Positions 12,801 to 25,275 are shown, counted from the stretch's first letter. The stretch is DNA of 64,000 nucleotides from Cryptomeria japonica (GCF_030272615.1 NC_081415.1:267827425-267891424); one strand, 5' to 3'. Notes: a model not told the origin generated them from the sequence alone. Numbers and translations: made by a program.

Positions 12801-13550
12801 ATTTAAAATTTAGCATTTAATCTGTCTCTAAACAAACTTTATATGATATATGTTTGAAGTTTGATAACCTTTTTTTTATGTTTTTAATTTGGCATGTGTA
12901 TATTTTGAACTTTCATATTCATTACAGTGTGAGCATTAGTGGTTTGATTATCAATATTGTTCTATATTAGCAAGTGGTAGCGTAAACATGTTTGTTTTGT
13001 GCTTTATTTACATTTGTGTGAAGTACGTGTTTTATTTATTTATTGTTTATTGAACCCTGAGTTTGAATATTTGAATTGACTTTGGCACTTTCTTTGCATT
13101 TTATAAGTGTTTGAATTTTGGCATATGTTTAATATGTGTTCCATTTTACTAATTGTTTGTTTGAAGTGACTTTTAAGATTAAATGTTTAATGTGTGTTCC
13201 ATTTTGGCATCCACTGGTTGTCGGAATTGTATTTGGAATTGTATTTGAACTTTAGGCATTTATTTTGGTAACTTTGGTATTCATTGGGTGCATTTATTTT
13301 GAAAACTATTTGTGTGCATGTTTAGATTTTGGCATATCCTTAATCTCCTTATATTGATTGAATGCATTCACTTTGTGTGTGTTTTTATATGAAGTGTATT
13401 CTTGAGCTTCATTTTAAACTTTCATGTCTAGTGTGTTTCATTTTGGCATTCACTAGTGTTGTTGGAACTATATATGAACTTTCCCATTTTGTTTGAGTGA
13501 TGTTGACATCCTCCTTATATTGTTTGCTGGCATTCACTTCGATTGTGTAG
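9900..13550 (+). repeat. Degenerate satellite B (GTGTTTGAACTTTGGCATTC type), left
   Basis: Over about 3.6 kb the plus strand is built of short, strongly diverged units such as 'gtgtgtttgaactttggcat' and 'cattcactttgtgtg', with units of roughly 20-35 bp grouped into longer blocks. Larger blocks, such as 'atatggattgtgtgt...' through 'gcttgaactttcaaattcac', recur at 10870, 11275, 11505, 11850, 12260 and 12510. No coding frame persists; the 60-70 codon frames are by-products of the low-complexity composition. The same blocks occur on the opposite strand at 25276-28100. Confidence 0.8.
11100..11553 (+). repeat. Recent 227 bp tandem duplication inside satellite B
   Basis: The sequence from about 11100 to 11326 is repeated with a period of 227 bp. 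I see no difference over the roughly 147 bases following 'gaatttgggtattttt' at 11164 and 11391. Everything else in the array is heavily diverged, so this duplication is much younger than the array. Confidence 0.85.
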
Positions 13551-13559
13551 TAAAAGCAA

Positions 13560-15043
13560 GTCATTAAAATAAGTGCAAAAATAGGTTATAAAATTGGGTC
13601 ATTAAAATGAGTTCTAAAAATGCATAATCGAAATGGGTCAAAAAATGGGTCCTGAAAGTGGGTACTTAAAGTTAGTGGTATATTACAATTTTCATTGTAT
13701 GCCCCTGACTCTTTTTGTGGTAGCAAAAAAACTTTCGCCACGAGCAAATAGATTTGAATATTTAAAAATAGAGATGTAAATGAGTATTCAAAATGGATCA
13801 TAAAAAAGAGTACTAAAAATGGGTACTCAAAATAAGTAATAAAAATGGGTACTAAAAATTGTCATCAAAATAGGTGCTCCAAAATGGATCATAAAAATAA
13901 GTACTAAAAAAAGGGTACTCAAAATGAGTCATAAATGGGTTGTCAAAATGAATCAAAATGATTATAAAAGTGGGTCATCAAAATGGGTCATTAAAATGTA
14001 TCATAAAAATGGGGCATCAAAATGTGTACTAAAATTTAAAAAAGGTACTCAAAATGAGTCATAAATAAATGATTCAAATTGGTTATAAAAGTGGGTCATC
14101 AAAATGGGTAATTAAAATTGATCATAAAAATGGGGCATGAAAATTGATCATAAAAATGTGTCATCAAAATGAGTACTAAAAACAGGTAATAAAAATGAGT
14201 ACTAAAAAATGTCATCAAAATGGGTGCTCCAAAATGGATCATAAAAATAAGTATTAAAAAATGGGTCATCAAAATGGATACTAAAATTAAAAAAGGATAC
14301 TCAAAATGAGGCATAAATGGGTTGTCAAAATGAATCAAATGGTTATAAAAGTGGGTCTTTAAAATATATCATAAAAATGGGGCATGAAAATTGATCATAA
14401 AAATGAGTACTAAAATAGGTAATTAAATGGGTATTAAAAGTAAGTTCTTAAAATGGATACTAAAAAGGGGTCATAAAAATAGATCATATAAATAGATCAT
14501 AAAAATGAGTCATCAAAATGGACCATAAAAATGAGCCATAGAAGTATACTAAAAATGAGCTATATAAATTGGTCTTAAAAAAATGGTACTAAAAATAGGT
14601 CATAAAATAAACTATAAAATTGGTCCTAAAATTGAGCAATAAAAATGAGTCATAAAATGGGTTATAAAAATATATTATAAAATTGATACTAAAAATTGGT
14701 CATCAAAATGGATACTCAAAATCACTAAAAATGAGTAATAAAAATTGATCATAAAATGGGTATTGAAAATAAGTTGTTAAAATATGTGATAAAAATGGGT
14801 ACTTAAAATTGGGCATAAAATAGGTTATCAAAATGAGTACTAAAAAAATGGGTACTCAAAGTGGGTCATCAAAATTGGTCATCAAAATGGGTTATAAAAA
14901 TGGGTCATTAAAGTTGGTCATTAAAGTTGGCCATGAAAATGGAATCATAAAGAAATGGTACTATAAATAGGTATTAAAAATGGATATTCAAAATCGTTAA
15001 AAATATTATTAAATTGGATACTAAAAATCAGTCATAATTTTTT
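13560..15043 (+). repeat. Degenerate satellite C (ATGGGTCATAAAA type), left
   Basis: The tract is built of 13-18 bp units of the form aaaatgggtcataaaaatgg and aaaaatgggtactaaaaatg, alternating 'gtac', 'gtcatc' and 'gtcata' cores between A-runs. Purines are strongly enriched on the plus strand. The unit phase drifts and there is no coding potential. At about 15043 the same units continue on the opposite strand. Confidence 0.85.
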
Positions 15044-17370
15044 TTATGATTTTTATTATTCATTTTTAGTATCTACTTTTATGACTTATTTTAATAACCT
15101 ATTTCTATGACCCATTTTTTGTATTCTTTTATGACCCATTTTTAACTTTTAAATACTCAATTTTAATGATTAATTTTCGTGACCTATTTTTATTACCTAA
15201 TTTTAGTACCTATTTTTATCTCATTTTTAGTGTCCATAAATGTATGACCTATTTTTTATGACTCATTTTATGTCTTATTTTTTATGACTCATTTTTATAA
15301 CCCATTTTTTGTATCCATTTTTTATGGCTCGTTATAAGTACCCATTTTTATTGTCCATTTAGTATCTATTTTTAATACCCATTTTTATGAATAACTTTTA
15401 GTACCCATTTTTATGATCCATTTTTAGTAACCATTATATGACCCATTTTTTATGATTCATTTTTAGTATATGACTCAATTTTAATACCCATTTTTATGGT
15501 CAATTTTTAGTACCTAATTTTATGACCTATTTTTATATCCATATTGAATACTTTTTTTTAATGACCCTTTTTTAGGATCCAATTTAGTGACTCGTTTTAA
15601 TGACCCAATTTTAGTACTCTATTATTAGACTTATTTCTTATGACTCATTTTTAGTACCCATTTTGATGATCCATTTTTGCTACCTCATTATTAGTCTTTT
15701 TTTTATGACCCATTTTTAGTACCCATTTTGATTATCCATTTTTACTCCTCATTTTTATGAGTTATTTTTAGTACCCATTTTTATGATCCCTTTTTAATAA
15801 CCCACTTTTTAGTATCCACTTTTATAACCCATTTTTAATAACCATTTTTATAACCCATTGTAACTACTTTTAGTATCAATTTTTATCATTTTTTATACCC
15901 ATTTTGAGTACCTTTTTTATTACTATTTATAGTATCCATTTTTAGTAACCATTTTTTATAACCCATTGTAAGTACCTGCTTTTAGTATCAATTTTTATCA
16001 TTTTTATACCCATTTTGAGTACCTTTCTTATTACTATTTATAGTACCCATTTTTATTATCCATTATTATTAGTACCCATTTTTAGTATCTATTTTTATGA
16101 CCCATTTTTAGTATCTATTTTTATGACCTACTTTTCGTATCAATTTTTATCATTTTTTATACCCATTTTGAGTACCTTTTTTATTACTATATATAGTACC
16201 CATTTTTATTATCTATTTTTATGCCCCATTTTTATGTTTCATTTTTAAGACCCAGTTTTATGTTTCATTTTTAAGACCCATTTTTATGATTCAATTTAAT
16301 AACCCATTTTGATGCAGGAGCCTATTATGTTTTTTGCATTTCTAGATACTCATTTGGACGAATAAGGGATTCCAACTTTCAGAATTGACCAGCTGCTTTT
16401 TCTAGCCAACGTGTTATTTTTAGAAAGTTTTAATTTGAAGGTAGATGGAGCCCAAATTTTGCGGGAAGCTTGAGAACGAAAAAACAAGCACTTTGGCGAA
16501 AGAATTAGGTTAAAAGCTATTCAAGTTTTAGTTTCCTGAAAAATTAAAAAAATTCCTCCGAGTCAAATTTGAGGCATTAAGTGGCTCTAAAAATGGCGGA
16601 AATCGACAAAGCGAATTTTTAGCATATTCTCCACTTAGAGAGCTTTTTGACTCTTCAAACAATGTATCAATCTGATCATGGATTCAAAAGTTATGGCTGT
16701 CGAAAGTTGGACCATTTTTCGAAAAGTTTCTAGTTTTCAAATTTGGCTCAATTTTGAAATTCAAATTGTATGTTTTGGCACTAGATTGCTCAATTTTAAT
16801 TTTAAATTGTATTTTTGGCTCCAAAATAGAGGGGAGGCTATTTAGGACTCATTGATGCAACTTGTGAGTTGAGTTTTGGCAAGTGAGATTTTGGAGAGTT
16901 GTTGGATGTGAGTTGTAAGTTGGAAAATTTGCATTGTAAGGGTTTCCAAAAAGCTCTGTAGTTGTAAGCTGTTGTAGGTTGTTGCAGCCTGTGAGGATTA
17001 TTTCCTCTTGAATGTAATTGTATGTTTTGAAGATAGTTTTCAAATAATAGTGATAGCCTTTTATTGCAATTTGTTGTGTTTTTATGTGTCTCGGGTTTTG
17101 CTCTTGTCACATTTTTAGTACATTTCTCATTTTAAAACCCATTTTTATGACCCATTTGTAATACTATTTTTTTGTATCCATTTTAATAGCCTATTTTATG
17201 GCCCAATTTTAGCACCTGTTATTTATGACCCATTTTTAATATCCATTTTATCAATACCCATTTTGACGACTCATTTCAAAATACTCATTTTTATGACCCA
17301 TTTTGAGTACTCATTTTTAATAATCTATTTTTATGACTCATTTTTAGTACCCATTTTAATGACTTATTTT
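15044..17370 (-). repeat. Satellite C in inverted orientation, interrupted by a solo LTR
   Basis: From about 15044 the plus strand reads tttttatgacccatttttag, the reverse complement of the preceding tract. The flip occurs within a few bases around 'cagtcataatttttttta'. The inverted tract runs to 16309, is interrupted by the solo LTR at 16310-17109, and resumes at 17110-17370. A further 250 bp in the same orientation sits at 25022-25275. Confidence 0.85.
16310..17109 (+). mobile_element. Solo LTR (800 bp) with CATTT target duplication
   Basis: The segment starts TGATGCAGGAG and ends GCTCTTGTCA, giving TG...CA ends. It is flanked by identical 5 bp repeats CATTT (16305-16309 and 17110-17114). 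Removing it together with one CATTT restores a normal satellite unit (acccatttttagtac), which confirms the borders. The interior has phrases such as 'aaaagttatggctg' that I associate with plant gypsy-type LTRs, but the superfamily is uncertain. There is no internal coding region, so this is a solo LTR left by recombination between two LTRs. The plus orientation is a guess from the U5-like T-rich end. Confidence 0.85.
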
Positions 17371-19110
17371 TAATGTGTTTATTTGAAGTGTGTGTTTGAA
17401 CTTTAACATTTAATGTGCTCATCATGTGTTTGAATTTTGGCATAAATTAATTGTTTGTTTGAGTTATCTTTTATATTATTTTTTGTGTGTATGTTTGGCA
17501 TCCACTAGTTGTATGTTAGAAGTGTGTTTGAACATTAGGCATACATTTTGTGTATATTTATTGTTTGAACTTTAGCAATCACTTTGTGTGCATGTTTAAA
17601 TTTTTGCTCTTATTTTTTTAATTTTATTTGAAATGTGTGAGTGAACTTAGACATCTCCTTATTGAGGGAGGGAGGTGAAGGGGTAGTCTATTTGAACTCA
17701 TTGTCACTTTCAAAAGAGTGTTAACTTCAACCTTTATGTACATGTTTAAACTTTGGTGCATTTTCATTATATATATGTAAAATGTGTTTTAAATTTTGAC
17801 ATTCATCTTGTGTGTGTTGTGTTTACTTCAAGTGTGATCTTTCTATAAGTATATTTTAACTTTGGCATTTACTTTGTGTGTGGTTGAACTAATTTTTGCA
17901 TTCACATTGTTTGTGTTTTTGCTTAGGCATGTTTGAACTCCAACATTTAATTTGAGTGAAATTTTATAAACTTTGACATTTGCAAAGTAAATGGTTGAAC
18001 TAATTTTGGCATTCACATTGTTTGTGTTTTTACTTAGGCATGTTTGAACTCCAACATTTAATTTGAGTGAAATTTCATGAATTTTGACATTTGTGTTTAT
18101 CTTTGAACTTTGTGTGGTGTGTTTTAACTCTGTCGCGTTTCAGAAAATTCCACGTGCAACATGTTTGTACTTTTTGTTTTGGAGTGTACAAAATAACTTT
18201 AATTTACACTTTGACTGGAATGTATATATAAACAACCTAGGCATTTTAAAACTTCATTTAATCTGAGTGGAATTTTATAAACTTTGGCATGTGTGCGGCG
18301 TATATTTTAAATTTGTCACGTTTGAAAAAAATTCCACGTGCAATATGTTTGCACTTTAGCATGTTTTACAATTTTAGCATTCAATTAATGTATGTAGTTG
18401 CACTTTTTGTTAAGTATGTTTGGAATTCAGTTTTATTTATTTATTTTTCTTTGCATTTGTATTTAAAGTTAAATTTGACATTCATTGCATGTGTGCAAAC
18501 ATGTTGGAAAGTTCTTAAACATTCTTTTTTTCTATCATTTGCGTGGAGTGTATGAAAGAGCTTTGATTTACACCTTGGTCGGAATGTACATTGTATAAAC
18601 AACCTTTAATGATGTTCACTTTGTGTGGATGCATGCATATTTGTGTGTGTGCTTATGTATGGTTGGAAGTTAACTTTGTGTGGTTTGTGTGATTGAACTA
18701 ATTTTAGAATTCACGTTGTTTATGTTTAAAACAAAACTGGCATTCACTTTAGATGGTGTGTGTGTTTTAAACTTTGTCATATTTGAACAAACTCAGTGTG
18801 TGTTTGAGGTTTACATTGGCATTCACCTTATGTGTGTGGCTATGTTTTAGTATGTTTAAACTAGTTTTTATTTTGTGGTTATACTTTGTGTGAAGTATTC
18901 TTGACATTATATAGGTGTGTGATAACTTTGTTTGATATGGAATTGATGTGTTGTGTATGATTAAACTTTGATATTCACTGTGTGTGTGTGTGTGTGTTAA
19001 AATAAATTTTGATATTCAATTTATGTGGAGCACATGTGTGTGTGTAACCACAAACATTTTTGTTTTAAAACTAATTTGTGTTCACTTTTTGTGAATTGTG
19101 TGTCTAATGT
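17371..19110 (+). repeat. Satellite B again, in the same orientation as the left array
   Basis: The units are gtgtttgaactttggcattc-like and read on the plus strand as at 9900-13550. A symmetrical inverted repeat would be expected to have them on the minus strand here. The block contains a local duplication (17880-17960 and 18000-18075, 'ggttgaactaatttt...') and another around 'aaaattccacgtgcaa' (18147 and 18330). Confidence 0.75.
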
Positions 19111-20479
19111 CTATAGGCAATCTTGCATCATAAAAAAAAGATTTTGTTTCTCTTTCCATTTAATTTTATTATGTTCCTATTAGTTTTTGGTGGTTTACTT
19201 TAAGAGAATTTTCAAACTCATTTTTTGTCAATTTGAGAACATCATATACAAGATAGGACTAATAGGTAGTTGGAGTTTTAATTTCATGAAAACTGGACCA
19301 AAAATGCTTAAGTTATGGTTGATTGGAGGCTTTGATAGCATCAAGAACTAAATCGAATGTTAAGGGGGTCCCTAAAATCCCAAAACCCCTAATAAATTTT
19401 AGTTCCTATCTTAAGCCTCAACTATTATGATTCCCACTAAAACCCCCAATAAAAAGGAATCTTTCACAAGTTCTCAGATCATTGATATTCATTGATTAGT
19501 TTTGGGTAGGTCATAAGCTCTGATAAAGTGGAAGGAAATGAGGATTATTTTGAAGTTCAATTGTTCCAAGTGGAGTAGGAACCCTTGACAAAAACTAAGG
19601 TCATTTGGTTCCTAGTTGAGTTGGACTATTGACAATAAAGTGTTGGTGCTCCTATTCACAATTGTGGGAGAATCCTTGACAAAGGTAAGGATCGTATGGT
19701 TCCTGAAGAGGAAAGAATGATTGATAAGGTGATTAGTTCTTGGTTCCCCTTCGAATGGGAAACCTTGACAAAGTTAATTTAGTGAAGATAAACACTTATT
19801 ATTAACATAATGCTTAGTGAGTTAGCTTCATTTTCATCTCCCAAAAAGTCATTCCAAATAGTTTGCATGCTCATAATAGTTGTAGATCCTTAAAATTCAT
19901 AACATTCCCTAGAATAGATTTACCTTTCCTTCATTTTAATATCATCTTTGCATTCATTCTCCATCATTACCTTAAATTATCTTTGCACAGTTATAGATTT
20001 GCCTGTCAATTTCATCATAGATTCCCTCATTCTCCTAGTTTCAAATTGCATTTTGCATTTAGATCTTAAAGTCAAAAACCTTGGAATCCAAGGAGAAAAA
20101 CAACAAAAAACATAGGCCATATCATCCATTTGCATCCCAAAAATTCCAAAGTTCCAAAAAAATAAATAAATTTAGCATAGATCATAGTGCATATGGTTGA
20201 GACACAATCCCAAATCTCTAGGAGATAGCGCAATGTAATGGAAGAAACACCTTTGAAAATATCACAATCAAAGTCAATGCAAATCATAACATCATGCTAC
20301 CAATCTTCAGTCCATAAATAGGTCTGAACCCACAACCTCAATTTGACATAGGACTTGACTTCCAACAATGAGATCACAAGAAGGAAATAGCCCCTTAACA
20401 ACACCGATCCACTTATCTCCAATTCTAGATTTGGAACCATCAACCCAAGGCTATATGCAACCAAGACCTTTTTCAGGAA
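19111..20479. other. No gene; probable 5' part of a decayed gypsy element
   Basis: The satellite stops at about 19110. The following sequence ('aaaactggaccaaaaatgct', 'aagttatgg' near 19300) resembles the interior of plant gypsy LTRs, and the gag remnant starts downstream. I could not locate TG/CA ends, a primer-binding site or a target duplication, so no LTR border is claimed. Phrases such as 'aacccttgacaaa' and 'gaatccttgacaaa' recur at 19575-19760. The short open frames are not convincing. Confidence 0.5.
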
Positions 20480-22610
20480 TGGAACCCATTTTGTATCCAG
20501 ACTTTAGCCTGAATCTTCCCTAAACATAAACATGCAATCAGGAGCATTATCTGATTTAGAATCCTCACATGAAAATTGCCTATCTTTAACTAAAGTGTCG
20601 CAAAAACAAATCAACATAGCTATAAGTGACCCACAAATCATTGAAACTTTAGACAAACTAATCTTCACAGTCTCATTACAATTCATTAATCGACTCAAGG
20701 AAAAACTAGCCTCAACATCTAAATATCAAACTACAATAGGAGAACATGGATTGCAAGAACATGCACAATAGGCTCAACAAATAGTTCAAATTTATCTCCC
20801 TCAACAAATAGATCAAACTTTAGAACACACTAAAGAAGACCTCACATTGACAAGAATCCCTTAAAGACATCCTTCAAAAAGTTTGATAATCCCTTATTCA
20901 CTACTGCATCATCAACATAATAGATGGAGCCCTATAAGATGTTGGTATCACAAGTAATGATAGGAACCTTGGAAAGTACTATCCGACTTCCAAAATCAAA
21001 TCTTCAACAAACCCTGATCCAAGCAGTTACATATACAATAGGGATGCCATATATCCCCCCCTTGAATGAGACTGCACAAATGACTCCCCTAACACAAACA
21101 ACAAATGGTCAAGTCCAAATACAATCCCATGAACCAACAACGAGTGCACTACTTAACATTCCCACAACACAAGTCAACACTAATATACAACAAAACCAAC
21201 CAAGAAATGTTCTTCCCCAAGGAGTAAACATGATATCCTAATTAGGCCTCATAAATATCAAAAAAGAAAAACCGACATGCTTGACAACTTCTTTAGACAA
21301 TTAGGGTATACACAACCAACTACTCAAGAACAAAATGTTGCTACACATTACCAATGACAAGTACAAGCAACTAGGCAAATTGGTGCTCCATATCAAAATA
21401 CAGGATTAACACATCAAGTAACACAACAACAACAACAACCAATTGTTCAACCAAATCAATTAGGCCAACAACAACTATCCACGCCTCAATATCAAAAACA
21501 AATATCTCAAGTTCCTTGATTCCAACAACAAATAACCCAATCCGAAACTCAACAACAAATACCGGTGACACAAATGCAACAACAACACTAGCCATTGCTA
21601 ACAATTCGAACTCAACAATAAATTGTCCAACAAATGTGACAATTCCAACCTCAATTTCCAAATGCAATGCAATTTCCACAATTGTACCAACAAAATCAGT
21701 ATCAAGACACTACTGTAGTGCAGTATGGTGACCCATACCAAGACACACCAATCGCTAGTGCACCTCAATCCATTATTCTTACGTATCAAGAACAAAACCC
21801 ACTCAGAGGAACGATATATAGACAACGAGGACATTCAGGGATGAACGATGAACCTATGAGACGAGAACCTCCTGACACCCTGACGTAAAAAATAGAGAAA
21901 CTATTCAAGTAAGTTGAGGCATTACAAACAAGAGGAACCAAAAGAAGTTACACATTGCAAGACTTATGTCTTAATCCTTCTGACAAAAGTCTGTACATGC
22001 CTCCTTTCTCGATAAATTTCAGTGTCCCTAAATTTGATAAATACCAAGGAAAAGGAAACCCAAAAGATCACATCAGAGAATTTCATTTGCCACCTTGCCT
22101 TCAATATCGCCAATGAAATAAATATGATTGATCTTTGCACTACCAAACAAAAAAACAAGAGAATCCTTTGTCACATTCTTACAAAGATGGTGAAACTTAG
22201 TTAGTCGTTGTCCATTCGACATCCCTGAAGAACAACAAGTCAACCTATTTATTAAGAATGTAGTACTAGAACTAATACCACTCAACAACAAGATCATGTG
22301 ACCAATACCATGCAACAAAATCAACAACGAATACCTCCTCGAAACAAAGACACACCTCCTCGCCAATCACACCATTACAAGAACCCATTGAATCTGTTTT
22401 GAAACAATTACTCCAATCAAATCTTGTACAACTACCCAAGATTAGAAATGAACCAACAATGAAACCCAGCTGGTGGAACGACAATCGGAATTGTGAATAT
22501 CATCGCACAAAAGGACATAAAACCCTTTCTTGTTTCCAGTTAAAACATCTGATACAAGATTTAATCGATCAAGGTTTAACTGAGATAGATATCTAGCAGG
22601 GTGAATGCTA
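20480..22610 (+). pseudogene. Ty3/gypsy gag remnant
   Basis: A long, stop-riddled coding region is visible across frames. It starts with a Gln/Asn/Thr-rich stretch (20530-21880, many 'caacaa' codons). It then has YTLQDLCLNPSDKSLYMPP and FSVPKFDKYQGKGNPKDHI (about 21945-22075), which fits the start of the plant gypsy gag domain (usual form 'PPKFKxPDFDKYxGxxxPxxHL'). At 22480-22590 it has NCEYHRTKGHKTLSCFQLKH, the zinc-knuckle-like CxxHxxxGHxTxxCxxLK motif of the same gag family. Multiple frameshifts and stops show it is dead. It is cut at about 22610 by a LINE fragment; more gag-side sequence follows from about 24441. No polymerase region is present. Confidence 0.75.
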
Positions 22611-23230
22611 ATGATTAGAGTTGTGCTAGCAACAATTCCCAACTATATTATGTCAGTTTTACCAATGCCAAAAGGGGTAATAGCTGAGATTGAATCCACT
22701 CTAAATAACTTCTTGTGGAAGGGTAAAATACTTCACAAAATAAAATCCACCTCTTAGCATGGGATAAATTTTGCACTCCCAAAGGTTTGGGTGGAGCAAG
22801 AATCCAAAATATTAAGTTAAGAAACAAATCTTTGGGTGTTAAGATGTTGTGGAAAGTTTACACTAATAGAAATTTCATCAGAGCAGAGTATTTAGATTCA
22901 AAAGAACCAGAAAGGATTTTTACCATTTTGGATCCACCAAATATCTCCCCAATGTTGAATTTTATGTTATCTTGTAGAAATATTTCTTCCAAACTTGTCC
23001 TGGTTAATTCATAATGGACTGAAATCTTCTTTTGGGAAGATTCGTAGAATGGCTATCCTCCTATTGACAAAATAGTTGATCTCGAGGACATCAAAAGAAT
23101 GCTAAAAGTGTGTTGTGGCAGTAAAGTTAGGGATTATATTTCTATTTCTTCAGTGAAAGGGGTGCCTAGTGCATCATGGAAGAATGTTAGCAGTATTCTT
23201 GCACCCATTTCTCAACAACAAAGGTTGATC
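22611..23230 (+). pseudogene. LINE (non-LTR retrotransposon) reverse-transcriptase 3' fragment
   Basis: The translation, with a frameshift near 22740, reads ATIPNYIMSVLPMPKGVIAE, IESTLNNFLWKGK, HLLAWDKFCTPKGLGGARIQ, NIKLRNKSLGVKMLWKVYTN. This matches the region after the RT core in plant L1-type LINEs, where IPxYxMS, IxxxxxNFLWxG, WxxxCxPKxxGGLGIRxL and NxALLxKWLWR-type motifs follow in that order. Only this C-terminal part survives, as expected for 5' truncation during target-primed integration. I found no A-tail or target duplication. It interrupts the gypsy gag remnant. Confidence 0.75.
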
Positions 23231-24440
23231 TCAGAACTGAATATGAGAATGTGATATCATTTGGATTAGAGTTGGACCCGTTACTGAAGATTTAACATTG
23301 TAAGTCCTAGACCTTTATCCTGCTTACAACATGAATCTAGGTCACCCCTAGATACATGTCATGAAAGCAATCACATCTACATATCAATAGTGCATAAAAT
23401 TCTCATACAATGGAACAAAGATCACCATTTTAGGAGATTTGGATCCTTTTCAATTTTGTGCAAACTTGAAAGGAACTTTTGAACAACAAGTGTGGTGCAA
23501 GATCACCGGCCTAGTTCTTACCAATTGGGTAGTTTTCAGTGGCATTGCTTGAGAGTGTGGCATTTCTTCATGTTTGAGTGTTTGCCATTGTGGTTTTGCG
23601 TTTATTCTCTTGTTTTCATGGTCTTTACCGTGTTTGAGTTTCATAGCTTTTGGCTTTGTTTCTAGTGAGATGTGGATTCCAATATTGTCCCGGTTGATAT
23701 GTTCTTACCAGTTAGCCTGGTTGTATGTTGAGCAAAGATGATTTCGGGTTGCGGTTGATCTTCGTGACTTGCGGATCGTTTGAGGTGTTGCTTTGGGCCT
23801 TGGCCGGTATTCTCGAAAGTTTGTGCATCGTTTTATGATTTGGAGATGGTTCCTAGTGATTTGAGTCGACATGTTACTGTTACACATTTCATGAACCGGT
23901 TGGTCTTTAGGCCAACTTCATTGAGTTGTAATTATTTGCAAATGGTATAAATGGAAGCTTGGGAATCATTTAAAAAGAAAGGAGAAGTCAGAAGATTGAA
24001 GACAAAGCTTTGAGATTGAGCGAAGATGTAGAACGGGCGAGATTCTGATCTGGTAGGACTGAGGATGGAAGGCTGAGGTCTGGATTATGATAGAACCGAC
24101 AGATTGTTTCTGGAGGCCAACTTGATGTGTAGATGATCTACGGATCTTGTAATTGCATTGTAAGCATTGTTTGTACCCTGGCCTGCGATCCAGGATGTGG
24201 CATGTATAATTCTTCAAATTGTAATAAGATTCATTCACATTGTTTACCAGTTATGTGTTATGTGTTGTTATCGGTTGTTCTTCTTGTTGTTTTTGGCACC
24301 TTGTTACCAATTATTGATATGTTTTGCATGGTTTATGTGTTTAACTGCAAGGTTGGGTTGTCCTTCATTGGATCTCCCTCCCTTGACTGTGTCAAAGTGC
24401 CTATAAATAGAGAAGCTTTGCCATCTATTGATACTTCTCA
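23231..24440. other. Unresolved insert between LINE fragment and gypsy remnant
   Basis: This 1.2 kb has no convincing coding frame. Several 'ccggtt' and 'accagtt' phrases and a TATA-like tataaatgg near 23947 recall the LTR promoters of the copia elements further right, so part of it may be a diverged LTR. It could also be LINE 3' untranslated sequence. The last part, near 24380-24440 (peptide CVKVPINREALPSIDTSQD), may already belong to the gypsy coding region. Confidence 0.4.
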
Positions 24441-25020
24441 AGACACAGATCCTTAAACATTGGCAAAATTGTCTAAAGTGAAATTCAAGATTGAAGATCG
24501 GGGATGCAAAGAATACACTATGACATAGACATTCCACATCGAAAAGTTGCCTACTTCTCCTAAATCCTATGGAAAGCTACATCCCATGTACAAAGAACCC
24601 AAAGTCACCATTCAATATCAACCTCGCACTACTTTCACAAAACGGGGAGACCATAACGAAGAAGAGATTAGTGGCTTTACAAAGATGAAGAAGATATTCC
24701 ACCTATACAGTTGCCTATAGAAAAATATGGTAAAGGATTTACCATCATGCAAAAAAAAGGTTATAACAAACACAATGGTCTTGGCACAAACAAACAAGGA
24801 ATTTTAGAAAGTATATATCCAATTGAGAGAGCAGTGCCACACCAAAGGACTTGGATTTAAACCCTTGCAAATTGGTCCACCCAATGTCAAAATAATCTCA
24901 TATGAAACAGTATGTCCTCTCGACGATGAAAAGACACCTAAATAATACCTTGAAGAATCTAATTCCTTTTCCTTTAGCCTTTACGCCCTAAATGATATTT
25001 TCATTGATCCAAATGAGCTT
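24441..25020 (+). pseudogene. Gypsy gag/protease-side remnant with a G-patch-like motif
   Basis: The reading KLSKVKFKIEDRGCKEYTM leads, after stops, into a glycine-patterned stretch KGYNKHNGLGTNKQGILESI and KGLGFKPLQIG (about 24755-24870). That spacing (GY..GxGLGxxxQGI, then GLGFKP) resembles the G-patch-like segment near the protease of some plant gypsy polyproteins. The frame then runs FSLYALNDIFIDPNELGF and passes directly into satellite C at 25022. The abrupt junction shows that the rest of the element (RT, RNase H, integrase, 3' LTR) has been lost. Confidence 0.6.
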
Positions 25021-25021
25021 G

Positions 25022-25275
25022 GATTTATAACCCATTTTTATGACCCATTTTAAGTGACTCATTTTTTCTACTACTTTTAATACCCACTTTTATGACCCAT
25101 GTTGAGTACCCATTTTTAGTACATTTTTTATGATCCATTTTTAGCACTCATTTTAATGACTCATTTTTAGCATCATTATTTATGACCTATTTTTAGCACT
25201 CATTATTTATGATCCCATTTTAAGAATCTATTTTTTAGTACTCATTTTTATGACCCATTTTCAGTATCCATTTTA
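25022..25275 (-). repeat. Satellite C, short inverted block beside the right arm
   Basis: The plus strand reads 'acccatttttatgaccc' and 'tagcactcatttt' units, the same orientation as 15044-16304. It separates the gypsy remnant from satellite B on the right. Confidence 0.8.

Noticed and set aside
9900-13550. A CRISPR-like or regularly spaced array
   Set aside because: The units are degenerate, without constant repeats or unique spacers, and the genome is a plant nuclear one.
14099-14338. Frames of 70-80 codons in satellite C (also 16015-16248)
   Set aside because: Simple His/Phe/Tyr/Ile repeats produced by the ATGGGTCAT-type satellite; no coding value.
24133-24456. 107-codon Cys/Val-rich plus-strand frame
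   Set aside because: Two other phases are also open here, and only the last 20 codons look like the gypsy polyprotein; the rest has no recognisable pattern.
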